Below are positions 56,566 to 64,000 of a stretch of DNA of 64,000 bases, in pieces. Source of the DNA: Geoalkalibacter_A sp034189505. Lineage in GTDB: Bacteria; Desulfobacterota; Desulfuromonadia; Desulfuromonadales; Geoalkalibacteraceae. The position numbers and the translations under genes are program-made. The first letter of the stretch is position 1. Every line of letters begins with the position of its first letter. A model generated the notes under the pieces. It was not told the origin of the DNA, did no database searches, and saw nothing but the letters and a program-made list of their open reading frames with translations. The stretch is from NCBI GenBank assembly GCA_034189505.1, contig JAXHUR010000002.1, positions 9,821 through 73,820 of the forward strand. Direction: 5' to 3'.

Positions 56566-57458
56566 AACAGTGGGTGGTATTAAGCGGCAAGGGCGGGACG
56601 GGCAAGACTTCGGTGACGGCATCGCTGGCCTCTTTGTGGAAGACGCCTGGAGTCTGCGTCGACGCCGATGTGGATGCCGCCAATCTGCATATTCTGCTGC
56701 ATCCCGAAAACCGCCTGCGTGAAGCCTTTGTCGGCGGCAAGACCGCGGTGTGCGATTTTGAGTTCTGCACCGCCTGCAATCTGTGCGGAGAGCTGTGCCG
56801 GTTTGACGCGATCACATCCGGACATGTGAACCGTCTGGCCTGTGAAGGCTGCGGCCTGTGCGTGCTGGCCTGCCCGCAGCAGGCGCTGCAGCTGACGGAC
56901 CGTGTCAACGGCAACTGGTTTGAAGCGCAGTCGAGCGCGGGGCCGCTTTTCTACGCCCGTTTGGGCGCCGGGGAGGGCAACTCGGGAAAGCTGGTCGGGA
57001 AACTGCGGGAAAAAGCCCGTGAATTCGCCCGGCGCAATAACAGCGACTGGATTCTGATTGACGGGCCCCCGGGGACCGGCTGCCCGACCATGGCGGCGCT
57101 GACCGGTAACGATGCCATGCTGGCGGTGGCGGAACCGAGTCCTTCCGGGCTGCACGATCTGGTGCGGCTGCTGGATCTGGCGCAGAATTTCCTGGTTAAA
57201 GCTTATGTTTGCATCAACAAGGAGGATCTCAATGCCGAGATGGCTTTGAAGATCCGCTCCCTGTGCGATCAGCGGAGGGTGCCGGTGGTCGGCGCCATCC
57301 CTTACGATCCGGCGGTGGTGGAAGGCGCGCGGCGCGGTCTGCCGGTGGTCAAATGGCCTGAGTCGGCGGCGGCTCACGCCCTGCGGCGCCTGGCCCGCCA
57401 TCTGGCGCAGCTCTCGTTTCAGGACAAGGAATCAAGCGAAAAAACGATCGTCGAATAA
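56562..57458 (+). CDS. MinD/Mrp-type P-loop ATPase with 4Fe-4S insert, 2
   Basis: 298 residues. It has Walker A SGKGGTGKTS, ferredoxin motifs CTACNLCGELC and CEGCGLCVLAC, then LIDGPPGTGCPTMAAL and AVAEPSPSGLHDL. It is a paralogue of the gene just upstream, with which it overlaps by ATGA, and the two probably form a heterodimer. The start is set by that overlap and by the family N-terminus. Confidence 0.92.
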   Translation: MKQWVVLSGKGGTGKTSVTASLASLWKTPGVCVDADVDAANLHILLHPENRLREAFVGGKTAVCDFEFCTACNLCGELCRFDAITSGHVNRLACEGCGLCVLACPQQALQLTDRVNGNWFEAQSSAGPLFYARLGAGEGNSGKLVGKLREKAREFARRNNSDWILIDGPPGTGCPTMAALTGNDAMLAVAEPSPSGLHDLVRLLDLAQNFLVKAYVCINKEDLNAEMALKIRSLCDQRRVPVVGAIPYDPAVVEGARRGLPVVKWPESAAAHALRRLARHLAQLSFQDKESSEKTIVE

Positions 57459-57518
57459 ACAGGACGACGCCGGGGTGCTGATCGCCTTTATCACACACAT
57501 CATGAAAGGAGGCAGACC

Positions 57519-57758
57519 ATGCCTGGATTCAATGGACAAGGCCCGCAAGGGCAGGGACCCCGCACCGGACGTGGCGCGGGACGCTGCAACAGTCAGACAT
57601 CGCCCGATGCACCGGCAGCAGGACGCGGCCGTGGCTGCGGGTTGGGCCGCGGCCCCGGTCCCGGACAGGGAATGGGGCCCGGGCAGGCGCTGCGCCGAGG
57701 ACGCGGTGGAGCGCAGCAGGGACGGTTCAATAACTTTGAACAAAAAAATGGAGAATGA
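57519..57758 (+). CDS. Gly/Arg-rich small protein (DUF5320-like)
   Basis: 79 residues starting MPGFNGQGPQGQGPRTGRGAG, the conserved N-terminus of DUF5320-type proteins that often travel with NifX/MinD-type genes. The rest is low-complexity Gly, Arg, Gln and Pro, with two cysteines (RCN, GCG). A strong AAAGGAGG ribosome site shows it is translated. The role is unknown. A G/C-rich repeat begins 17 bases downstream. Confidence 0.75.
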   Translation: MPGFNGQGPQGQGPRTGRGAGRCNSQTSPDAPAAGRGRGCGLGRGPGPGQGMGPGQALRRGRGGAQQGRFNNFEQKNGE

Positions 57759-57775
57759 AATATCCAATGCGATAA

Positions 57776-57868
57776 CTCCTCCCCCCAGCGGGGGGAGGTT
57801 GCGAGGGGGGAGGCCTGCGTTGCTGCCCGGATCTCCCCCACCCTGACCCTCCCCCGCTGGGGGAGGGA
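57776..57868. repeat. G/C-rich hairpin repeat, copy 3
   Basis: CCCCCCAGCGGGGGG at its left and CCCCCGCTGGGGG at its right match the copies at 11340 and 23356. The internal unit has diverged (GGTTGCGAGGGGGGA). It sits between the DUF5320-like gene and its terminator. Confidence 0.75.
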
Positions 57869-57926
57869 AGAAAAATGACAGGGGCTGACGGGGACAGGGG
57901 GGATTTTTAGCGGCCCGTGGCCTCCA

Positions 57927-57964
57927 GGTGGTGCCGATCCTCCATGCGGCACCACCTTTTTTTT
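57927..57964 (+). terminator. Strong rho-independent terminator of the ORP-like operon
   Basis: GGTGGTGCCG (57927-57936) and CGGCACCACC (57947-57956) form a perfect ten-pair stem around a ten-base loop, followed by eight T's. Confidence 0.92.
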
Positions 57965-57969
57965 CTTGG

Positions 57970-57990
57970 TATATTCAAAAAATTGAATAT
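57970..57990 (+). promoter_or_regulatory. ArsR-like operator palindrome overlapping a -10
   Basis: ATATTCAA-AAAA-TTGAATAT (57971-57990) is a perfect 8+8 inverted repeat of the TTCAA/TTGAA kind used by ArsR/SmtB repressors. TATATT at 57970-57975 may be the -10 it covers. It lies 60-80 bases before an arsenite-type transporter gene. Confidence 0.5.
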
Positions 57991-58050
57991 TGTGTAATGA
58001 AAAGTTTAAGATTGTGCGAATGTGCGAATCAATACAAGGAGTTCTTATCT

Positions 58051-59052
58051 ATGTGGCGTTTGCTGGCGCGGGTGAATCAGAATCTGATCCTGGCGATCCC
58101 TGTCATGATGCTGGCCGGGTTTGCTGTCGGGGTTCTGTTCGAAGTTCAGGGGATGCGTTCCCTGATCATCCCCCTGACCTTTCTCATGGTCTATCCCATG
58201 ATGGTCAATCTCAAGATCAAGAAGGTGTTTCAGGGCGGGGATTTCAAGGCTCAGTGGCTGACCCAGGCTCTGAACTTCGGCGTGGTGCCCTTTCTGGGGT
58301 ACGGCATTGCCATGCTGGCTTTTCCCGACCGCCCCTACATGGCACTCGGGCTGGTACTGGCCTCGCTGGTGCCCACCAGTGGCATGACCATCTCCTGGAC
58401 CGGCTTTGCCAAGGGCAATCTCGAAGCGGCGGTCAAAATGACGGTCATCGGACTGACCCTGGGATCTCTGGCGACTCCCTTTTACGTGCAGTGGCTGCTC
58501 GGTGCGCAGATCGCTGTGGATATGGGGGCCATCATGGTCAATATCGCGCTGATCGTTTTTCTCCCTATGGCGGCGGGGTTCGCGACCCAGCAGTTTCTGG
58601 TGCGGCACTACGGCCAGCAGGCCTTCCAGCAGGAGCTTTCAAAAAAATTTCCGCCTCTCTCGACCCTGGGGGTGCTGGGCATCGTTTTCATTGCCATGGC
58701 GCTCAAGGCCAAGGCGATTGCCGCCGAACCGGTGACGCTGTTGCTGATCCTGCTGCCTCTGCTGGGGTTCTATTTTGTCAATTTTGCGCTCAGTACGCTG
58801 GTGGGTAAATGGTTTCTGCCCCGCGCCGACGCTATTGCCCTGCTCTACGGTTCGGTGATGCGCAACCTCTCCATCGCCCTGGCCATTGCCATGACCGCCT
58901 TCGGCCCGGCCGGTTCCGATGCGGCGCTGGTGATCGCGGCGGCCTACATCATCCAGGTCCAGTCGGCGGCCTGGTTCGTGCGCCTGACCGATCGGGTTTT
59001 TGGCCCTGCGGCAGAGGGGCAGGCACAGATGGCTGCAGCTGTGCAGGAGTAA
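58051..59052 (+). CDS. ACR3/BASS-family transporter (probable arsenite efflux)
   Basis: 333 residues with about ten hydrophobic segments, of the bile acid:sodium symporter / arsenical resistance-3 superfamily. Recognisable stretches include PLTFLMVYPMMVNLK, GLVLASLVPTSGMTISWTG and YGSVMRNLSIALAIA. ACR3 proteins export arsenite. An ArsR-like operator upstream favours that role, but no arsR or arsC is nearby, so a BASS-type solute carrier remains possible. ATG 58051 has an AAGGAG site; an in-frame ATG at 57997 would add a cysteine-bearing leader. Confidence 0.75.
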   Translation: MWRLLARVNQNLILAIPVMMLAGFAVGVLFEVQGMRSLIIPLTFLMVYPMMVNLKIKKVFQGGDFKAQWLTQALNFGVVPFLGYGIAMLAFPDRPYMALGLVLASLVPTSGMTISWTGFAKGNLEAAVKMTVIGLTLGSLATPFYVQWLLGAQIAVDMGAIMVNIALIVFLPMAAGFATQQFLVRHYGQQAFQQELSKKFPPLSTLGVLGIVFIAMALKAKAIAAEPVTLLLILLPLLGFYFVNFALSTLVGKWFLPRADAIALLYGSVMRNLSIALAIAMTAFGPAGSDAALVIAAAYIIQVQSAAWFVRLTDRVFGPAAEGQAQMAAAVQE

Positions 59053-59162
59053 ACGGCATCCCTTACAGGGTGATCAGGTCTAAAAACCGGAGAACTCCAA
59101 TGCAACAAGCATGACGAGGATCGCCCCAGCCACAATTCCATTGACTTTGAGCGGGGTCGGCC

Positions 59163-59489
59163 TTAAATCAGTTCGGGCAGCGTGATGCCGCCGATAAAAA
59201 TTCCGAATGCCGCGACCCAACTGCTGACCACCAGCTGCATGGAGCCGCTCAGCGCATGTCCGCTGGTGCAGCCGTTGGCCCAGCGGGCGCCGATCCCCAT
59301 GATCGCTCCGCCGACAAAAGCGGTGAACCAGCGCAGAAGCCATCCGTCACCGAAGTGAGAAGTCCACATCCCGGGCAGAAAGCGCCAGGCGAAGTCGCCG
59401 GAAAGGATCGCCGAAACGGCGGCTGCCGCGATCAGTCCGATTACAAGCATCCATTCCCAGTCGATTTCAGGTGCAAACTTATCGGACAC
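59163..59489 (-). pseudogene. YeeE/YedE-family transporter, probably truncated
   Basis: 108 residues from a GTG. It contains the family signature GGAIMGIGARWANGCTSGHALSG, with the key cysteine and TSGH, followed by a hydrophobic helix. Family members carry thiosulfate or related sulfur compounds. The usual ~50-70 residue N-terminal part is missing and no coding sequence continues upstream. Downstream of the stop another frame encodes a good membrane helix (NGIVAGAILVMLVALEF) to 59080, suggesting a frameshift near 59163. I judge it a decaying gene, though a short functional subunit is possible. Confidence 0.6.
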
Positions 59490-59699
59490 GTCCGGTTTGT
59501 CCTTTTAAAAAAACTGGTTAGCAACGCAAGCCGCACAGCGGGCGGGTCGCTAATCAGGGGAAAATAAGAAACATACGTGAGATAACTTATTTATTCCGCT
59601 AAAAAGCTTTAAGTAGAGCGAAGACGAGATGTGAGCGATGGACTTTCTTCTTTTCTTACCGCTCGCCAGATATCAAATAATTTTTATTCAAGATATTGC

Positions 59700-60926
59700 T
59701 CACCCCCCCTTCAGCGCAGCCGTCAGTCGTTCAAAAACCAGCCGACCCGAAACCCCTCCAAACCCTCTTATGGCGCGCAGACGGCAGCTTTCCACGGCAC
59801 TGGAAATAGCGACAACCCGGTAGGGGACACCAAATGCCAGCAGCAGTCCCAGGGTCAGGGTCACGCAGCCGGCCCAGACCAGCGGCTTGCCGGGATCCCG
59901 GGAGAACTGAAATCCCACATACCAGAAGCCGAACTTGTCCCGCTCGAAAGCCGTCTGATAGATCGATACTCCGCGATGCACCAAAGGGTGATTAATGGAG
60001 ATTTCACCCTGACGAACGGTACGGCCATTTTCCAGGATCGTCACGTGGCTGTAGGTCTGCTTGAGGATAGGGTCTCTGAAAGCCGTCGGGTAGAGCACCA
60101 CCCCGGCATCGAAACCCTCGTGGTAGGTATGCTCACCCACGCCGGCCCGGTAATCCCCCAACACTGCTTCATCACGAAGAATTTTCAGGTACAGTTCCCG
60201 GGTGAAAGGATCGAAGGAGACGACCTCCGCACTCAACCCTGAGCCGGGCAGATCGAAACGCTCCCCTTCCCGCGTGGTCCAAGTCTGCAGAGGTTCGCGC
60301 GACTCCTGCCGATAGGCGGTAATCTGAAGGTCGATCGGATAGTACTGCGCCTTGAAATCATCGAGCCGTACCGTAAATCTCAACTCCCGCTCCGACTGGA
60401 TCTTCCAATCCAGAACCCGGTTATCCTGTTGCCCCACGTAAATAAAACGGGTGCCGACAAAGCCCAGCTCCGAGGCCAGCGCGCCGACCATGATCAGCAG
60501 GCAGGAGCAATGCACCACCGTCGACCCCCAGCGCCCAAGACGGCCGCGCTCGGCCAGGCAGCGATCCCCCGATACGTACAAACGGTAGCCTTGAGATTCC
60601 AGCTGGGGAAACAGGGACTGCCGCCCGCGCTCAATCACCGTATCGGCTTCAACCTCGCTCACTTCATCCATGGCCGCCATGAAGCGGTTGCGATCCCGGA
60701 AGTTACGGCGAAAGGTCTTAAGGGTACAGGACACCAGGTTGACGGCCAGCGCCGCCAGCAGCAGCCGATACCAAAGGCTCTGGTAATACAGGTCGTAGCG
60801 CCCCTGCTCCGCCGCTCCCTCCAGCGTGCCGAAGACAGAAACCGCCGCCAACGCCAGCAAAAGGTAGAGGGTGACCTTCGGGGAAGAACAAAGAGCCGCA
60901 GCATTTTTAAAAACACCTTTTTTCAA
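59700..60926 (-). CDS. resB: ResB-like cytochrome c biogenesis protein
   Basis: About 408 residues from TTG 60926 (CGGAGA upstream); a TTG/ATG-type start at 61061 would add 45 residues overlapping a remnant. Features are two N-terminal membrane segments (VTLYLLLALAAVSVFGTL, LLLAALAVNLVSCTLKTF), a third near GSTVVHCSCLLIMVGAL with the haem-site-like His, a large periplasmic domain and a final helix (LVWAGCVTLTLGLLLAFG). ResB with CcsA forms system II haem ligation. No ccsA is visible beside it. Such a protein would be needed for the giant cytochrome. Confidence 0.8.
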   Translation of the reverse strand: MKKGVFKNAAALCSSPKVTLYLLLALAAVSVFGTLEGAAEQGRYDLYYQSLWYRLLLAALAVNLVSCTLKTFRRNFRDRNRFMAAMDEVSEVEADTVIERGRQSLFPQLESQGYRLYVSGDRCLAERGRLGRWGSTVVHCSCLLIMVGALASELGFVGTRFIYVGQQDNRVLDWKIQSERELRFTVRLDDFKAQYYPIDLQITAYRQESREPLQTWTTREGERFDLPGSGLSAEVVSFDPFTRELYLKILRDEAVLGDYRAGVGEHTYHEGFDAGVVLYPTAFRDPILKQTYSHVTILENGRTVRQGEISINHPLVHRGVSIYQTAFERDKFGFWYVGFQFSRDPGKPLVWAGCVTLTLGLLLAFGVPYRVVAISSAVESCRLRAIRGFGGVSGRLVFERLTAALKGG

Positions 60927-60975
60927 AGGGAAAAAGTCTCCGTAAAAATTTTCTCTGGTCAAGAACCTGGTATTT

Positions 60976-61149
60976 AATTTATAATAATTTTCTAATTTTG
61001 TAAATAGGGAGAACTGGCGGGAACACAGCTTCACCTTCACCACCAGTCCAGAAACGGGCATGATCCACCTGGTTCTTCACCGCGAAGGAACGCCGTCGCG
61101 CGAGCCGGCCCTGTTCGATGACATCCGCATTGAGCCGACCCATCCCTAA
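60976..61149 (+). pseudogene. Gene remnant: duplicated leader fused to a C-terminal fragment
   Basis: 60976-61014 matches 63939-63977 at 33 of 39 bases, including TTATAAT and the AGGGAGAAC ribosome site. Instead of a start codon it runs into an open frame (61015-61149) encoding WREHSFTFTTSPETG ... FDDIRIEPTHP, which looks like the end of a secreted beta-sandwich protein. The coding body is missing. This reads as an internal deletion between a promoter and a gene's last ~45 codons. Confidence 0.5.
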
Positions 61150-61194
61150 CGAGAGGGGAAAAATAATTCGATCCCCTTTCCCAGAAACGGAGCG

Positions 61195-62943
61195 TTACTC
61201 CTCTCTGCCGCCTTCGCCGTCGAACCGTCGATAGGCCGACAAAACCTCGTTCTGACTGAGAATGCCGAGTAGACGGTCCGGTTCATCGGGATCGACCACT
61301 GGGAAGTAACTGATGTTCCTGTTGGTCTTCAACATCTCCATGACCTCCCAAAGAGGCTGATCGGGGTTCACTGCGTTCTTTTCCGAAGAGACCAGTTCGC
61401 CTGCGACAACGAGCGGCATCAGGGTCGGCTCGAACAGAAGTTCGCGGATTTCCGTGTAGTTGATCATTCCCAAAAAACGGCCCTCGGCGTCTACGACCGG
61501 GAAGCGGTCGTACCGGCTGTGGGCGATAATACGCAAAAGCTCATTGAAAGGGGTGTTGTTCGGAATCGTTTCAACATTCTGGCGCATGATATGACCAACA
61601 TAAATATCGCCCGGTTCGTGGAACTTTTTCCAGGCGGGCAGACCCAGGGATGAGCGGAAGTGATGGACGACGCTGTGCATCCCTTCCATGGCCCCTTTGG
61701 GGGCTCTTTTCTGGAGAAGGGAGAGGATTGGAACCTCGCCGGCCCGGACCAGGCCGAAGCGCACGGCCAGGGGACCGACCAACTCGAACACAACGACCGA
61801 ACCGAGCACCACCGTTTGGAGAAGCTGACCGCCTTCGGGCCACTGGCGTGAGAGACTGGCTGCCAGGCCGATGGCAACTCCCGCCTGGGCGAGCAGGGTC
61901 AGTCCCACATAGGAGCGCTCTCGTTTTCCGAAGCCGCCTATAGCAGCACCGACGCGGGCGCCGAGCCACTTGCCGAGTGTCCGGGCAAGGACATAAGCGA
62001 CGCCGAGAAGGCCGATGTGACCCAATGTTTCGATGTGCAGGTTGGCCCCGGCCAGCACGAAGAAAGCCACGTAGAGCAGGTAGTCGACCTGGCGCAGACT
62101 GGCGGCCATGCGGTGCCAGCTCGGCGTGCTGTTGGCAGCGACGATGCCGAGAATCAGACTGGCCAGCAGAGGGTCGACCTCCATCATTCGGCAGACGGTC
62201 GTCACCGCGGCAACGCTGCCGAGCAGCAGAATCTTGTGTTCGCTGGCCAGTTCGAGGCGCTCGCCCCAGAAGGAAATGATCAGACCGAAAACGATGCCGA
62301 CGATGATCGGGCCACCCATGTGCCAAAGCAGCAACCAGTGACTTTCCGCCGGTGTCAGCAGAAAATGAACCAGGACCGTAAATCCGAGAACGGACACCAG
62401 ATTGTTGAATCCGACAAGCGTCAGGACAATCCCTGTGATCGGACCTTCAGCCTCGTATTCACGTATGACCATCAGGGTTGCCGCCGGAGCTGTGGCGACG
62501 CCGATGATGCCGAGAAACAGGGAGAAGAGTAAAGAGGTCTGAAGCAGACTCAGGTCGGCAACCGTCTTGTGAAGAACCAGCTCGTTGACACCGAATGCGG
62601 CAACGCCGACCAGCAGAAAAGTCAGACCCATTTCACTGAGAGAAAAAAAGGCGATGCGATGCTTCCACTTGCGCAGGTGGTCGATGCTGAACAGGCTGCC
62701 GATATTCAGCAGAATCAGGCCGAGGGCGAGATCGCCGAGGATGCTCAGTTCAGTCAGTACCTCGGAGGTCAGAAGCGGGGGCCAGCCGATGAGGTGGGCT
62801 AAAGAAGGACCAATGACCAGCCCGGTCAACAGATAACCGGTCACGCGCGGGACATGGAAGCGCGAGGCAAGACGTCCCCCGATCAGGGCACCGAAGAAGA
62901 TGGCCGCAAGGCCGGTCAGATGAACGATGGCAGAGGAAGACAT
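61195..62943 (-). CDS. CPA2-type cation:proton antiporter with CBS pair
   Basis: 582 residues. The first ~400 form a 12-13-segment Na+/H+ exchanger domain (VPRVTGYLLTGLVIGPSLAHL, LGDLALGLILLNIGS, VDYLLYVAFFVLAGANLH). After a linker, two CBS domains follow (about 450-570: VGHIMRQNVETIPNNTPF, DRFPVVDAEGRFLGMI, ISYFPVVDPDEPDRLLGIL). These usually bind adenine nucleotides and gate transport. It probably exports Na+ or K+ in exchange for protons. It stands alone on the minus strand. Confidence 0.88.
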   Translation of the reverse strand: MSSSAIVHLTGLAAIFFGALIGGRLASRFHVPRVTGYLLTGLVIGPSLAHLIGWPPLLTSEVLTELSILGDLALGLILLNIGSLFSIDHLRKWKHRIAFFSLSEMGLTFLLVGVAAFGVNELVLHKTVADLSLLQTSLLFSLFLGIIGVATAPAATLMVIREYEAEGPITGIVLTLVGFNNLVSVLGFTVLVHFLLTPAESHWLLLWHMGGPIIVGIVFGLIISFWGERLELASEHKILLLGSVAAVTTVCRMMEVDPLLASLILGIVAANSTPSWHRMAASLRQVDYLLYVAFFVLAGANLHIETLGHIGLLGVAYVLARTLGKWLGARVGAAIGGFGKRERSYVGLTLLAQAGVAIGLAASLSRQWPEGGQLLQTVVLGSVVVFELVGPLAVRFGLVRAGEVPILSLLQKRAPKGAMEGMHSVVHHFRSSLGLPAWKKFHEPGDIYVGHIMRQNVETIPNNTPFNELLRIIAHSRYDRFPVVDAEGRFLGMINYTEIRELLFEPTLMPLVVAGELVSSEKNAVNPDQPLWEVMEMLKTNRNISYFPVVDPDEPDRLLGILSQNEVLSAYRRFDGEGGREE

Positions 62944-63103
62944 GGAGCCCTAGACTCTCGGGGAAATATGTTCGATCCAAAGCTACCATAAAACACCGAT
63001 GCGCAAAAGCAGAAGCCGGGAAAGAATTATTTTCCCCGCTCAGGCCATGATCAGAAAGAGGTCGCTCCCATTTTTGGGCGACCCAATGATTTTCCTGGCC
63101 TTT

Positions 63104-63361
63104 TTACCAGAGCTCCTCGTCAACTTTCTCGAAGGCAGAAGTATTACGCTCGAATTCTGCCTCTTCTTCTGCGCTCCAGGTCCCGGCGAGATGGTCGAGG
63201 TCGCTGTAACGGACGCTCCGCTTTCTCTTTTCAAGGCCCAGGGATTCCCTCAACAGCCGCAGTGTCACTGCATTGACACTGGCTCCTTCGCTCCTGGCTT
63301 TTTCCTTCAGCGCCTCGGCCGTTTTCTCGTCGATTCCCCGCAAGGTCATCGTTCTCATCAT
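63104..63361 (-). CDS. Ribbon-helix-helix antitoxin (FitA/VapB-like)
   Basis: About 85 residues. The N-terminal MRTMTLRGIDEKTAEALKEKA and SVNAVTLRLLRESLG form a ribbon-helix-helix DNA-binding fold, followed by an acidic C-terminal tail (SAEEEAEFERN) that would wrap the toxin. An AAAGGAG site precedes two adjacent ATGs (63361, 63358), and either may start it. It begins 10 bases after the PIN toxin stop, so the order is toxin then antitoxin. Confidence 0.82.
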   Translation of the reverse strand: MMRTMTLRGIDEKTAEALKEKARSEGASVNAVTLRLLRESLGLEKRKRSVRYSDLDHLAGTWSAEEEAEFERNTSAFEKVDEELW

Positions 63362-63371
63362 GGACTCCTTT

Positions 63372-63764
63372 TCAGATGCTGGTAAGGAGCAGCCCGTCAA
63401 TATAGCGGAAGTGCTCATCGAATGTGCTCAGCGCAAGTCCATGCCGTAAGCTGGACGCGGCAATCCATAGGTCGTTGGAAGGTATCAGCCGCCCTTTGAA
63501 CTTTAGAGCGCGAAACACCTCGGCATAAAATTCCGCCGTCTCCTCGTCGAGGCAAAGGACCTCAACACGAGGAGAATCGAGAAACTGATCAAGTTCCCGT
63601 CGATTTTCCGGTTCCCGGCTTCCGCATCGAAAACCGGCGAGCAACTCTCCAAGGACCACAGTGCTCATCCCGATATACTCCGCCTGACGCAATACCTCTA
63701 CCGCCGTTTGCTGATTCCGCTTAAACGCGACGTAAAAATTGGTATCGATCAGTATATTCTTCAT
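63372..63764 (-). CDS. PIN-domain ribonuclease toxin (VapC-like)
   Basis: 130 residues. The PIN acidic residues are all present: Asp7 in LIDTNFYV, Glu in VLGELLAGF, Asp in SNDLWIAAS and Asp in LSTFDEHF. VapC toxins cleave tRNA or rRNA with Mg2+. The gene is first in the pair and has only a weak ribosome site (GGGG). Normal VapBC pairs have the antitoxin first. Confidence 0.88.
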   Translation of the reverse strand: MKNILIDTNFYVAFKRNQQTAVEVLRQAEYIGMSTVVLGELLAGFRCGSREPENRRELDQFLDSPRVEVLCLDEETAEFYAEVFRALKFKGRLIPSNDLWIAASSLRHGLALSTFDEHFRYIDGLLLTSI

Positions 63765-63938
63765 GCCCCGTTCCCCTCAATTTCCCACAGAAAGAGTGAA
63801 TGCAATATGATGGCATTATATGACTGCGGAAGTGGAGTGTCAATTAAGCGAGCGATGAGAGCGACCCGGAAGTTATTCCGCAATCGGCCCCCATTTTACT
63901 CTTGGCGAACATTTCTTCTAGCCAACAACTCAACATTC

Positions 63939-63977
63939 AATTTATAATATTTCTTTAATTACGCAAACAGGGAGAAC
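63939..63977 (+). promoter_or_regulatory. Leader with -10 and ribosome site, duplicated at 60976
   Basis: It contains TATAAT at 63943-63948 and AGGGAG at about 63969-63974, ahead of the ATG at 63980. It is 33/39 identical to 60976-61014. No clear -35 was found. Confidence 0.45.
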
Positions 63978-63979
63978 GT

Positions 63980-64000
63980 ATGCATCGCTTCTTTTTTCAA
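63980..64000 (+). CDS. Start of a gene running off the window
   Basis: Seven codons only (MHRFFFQ), with an AGGGAGAAC ribosome site six bases upstream. The N-terminus recalls RsmE-type 16S rRNA methyltransferases, but seven residues cannot identify it. Confidence 0.4.

Overview
This window looks like chromosomal DNA of an anaerobic, metal- or sulfur-respiring member of the Desulfuromonadia (Geobacter / Desulfuromonas / Geoalkalibacter type). The reasons are: LL-diaminopimelate aminotransferase (dapL) with lysA-dapA-dapB; the recA-pilT-recX-alaS order; hslVU next to an arginine cluster; a giant multiheme cytochrome carrying the Geobacter-type CX4CH...CXXCH module; an orange-protein (ORP)-like operon; and many PAS/histidine-kinase proteins. 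No rRNA, tRNA or CRISPR array was recognised. A 100-N assembly gap lies at 54384-54483.

Region 1 (1-11287, all +) is housekeeping: the end of a PAS-GAF histidine kinase, thpR, recA, pilT, recX, alaS, a small cupin, a response-regulator/kinase fusion, hslV and hslU. Region 2 (11288-25740, all +) is amino-acid biosynthesis: argB, argD, argF, argG and argH, then lysA, dapA, dapB and dapL. Interspersed are an RDD membrane protein, a Nudix hydrolase, a divergent nitrilase-like protein and an FN3 lipoprotein. The gaps between these genes hold several families of palindromic dispersed repeats. Region 3 (25740-29840) holds an unrecognised small gene that looks leaderless, srkA, a bacteriohemerythrin, a degenerate hybrid kinase and a YajD-type HNH protein.

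Region 4 (30022-51536, all -) is the most unusual part: eight tightly packed genes that read as one operon. In transcription order these are a 1930-residue cytochrome with 38 CXXCH, 5 CX4CH and one CX11CH motif; a ~3075-residue secreted protein with two SBBP propellers, 13 FN3 modules, three LamG domains and a DUF2341-like domain; a secreted beta-helix protein with carboxypeptidase-regulatory-like modules; a BtuF-like binding protein; an ABC ATPase; an ABC-2 permease; a secreted PQQ-type propeller; and a small regulatory-fold protein. I infer an extracellular electron-transfer or cell-surface assembly with its own transporter.

Region 5 (51770-57964) starts with a deleted IS remnant. It continues with a PAS-type sigma54 activator and an ORP-like Fe-S operon: an IscU/NifU scaffold interrupted by the gap, three NifX/MTH1175-like proteins, two MinD-type ATPases with ferredoxin inserts and a DUF5320-like peptide, closed by a strong terminator. 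A candidate -24/-12 promoter and an upstream TGCAA/TTGCA dyad fit sigma54 control. Region 6 (57965-64000) has an ACR3/BASS transporter behind a perfect ArsR-like palindrome, a truncated YeeE/YedE gene, a ResB-like protein, a gene remnant with a leader duplicated at the right edge, a Na+/H+ antiporter with CBS domains, and a toxin-first PIN/RHH toxin-antitoxin pair.
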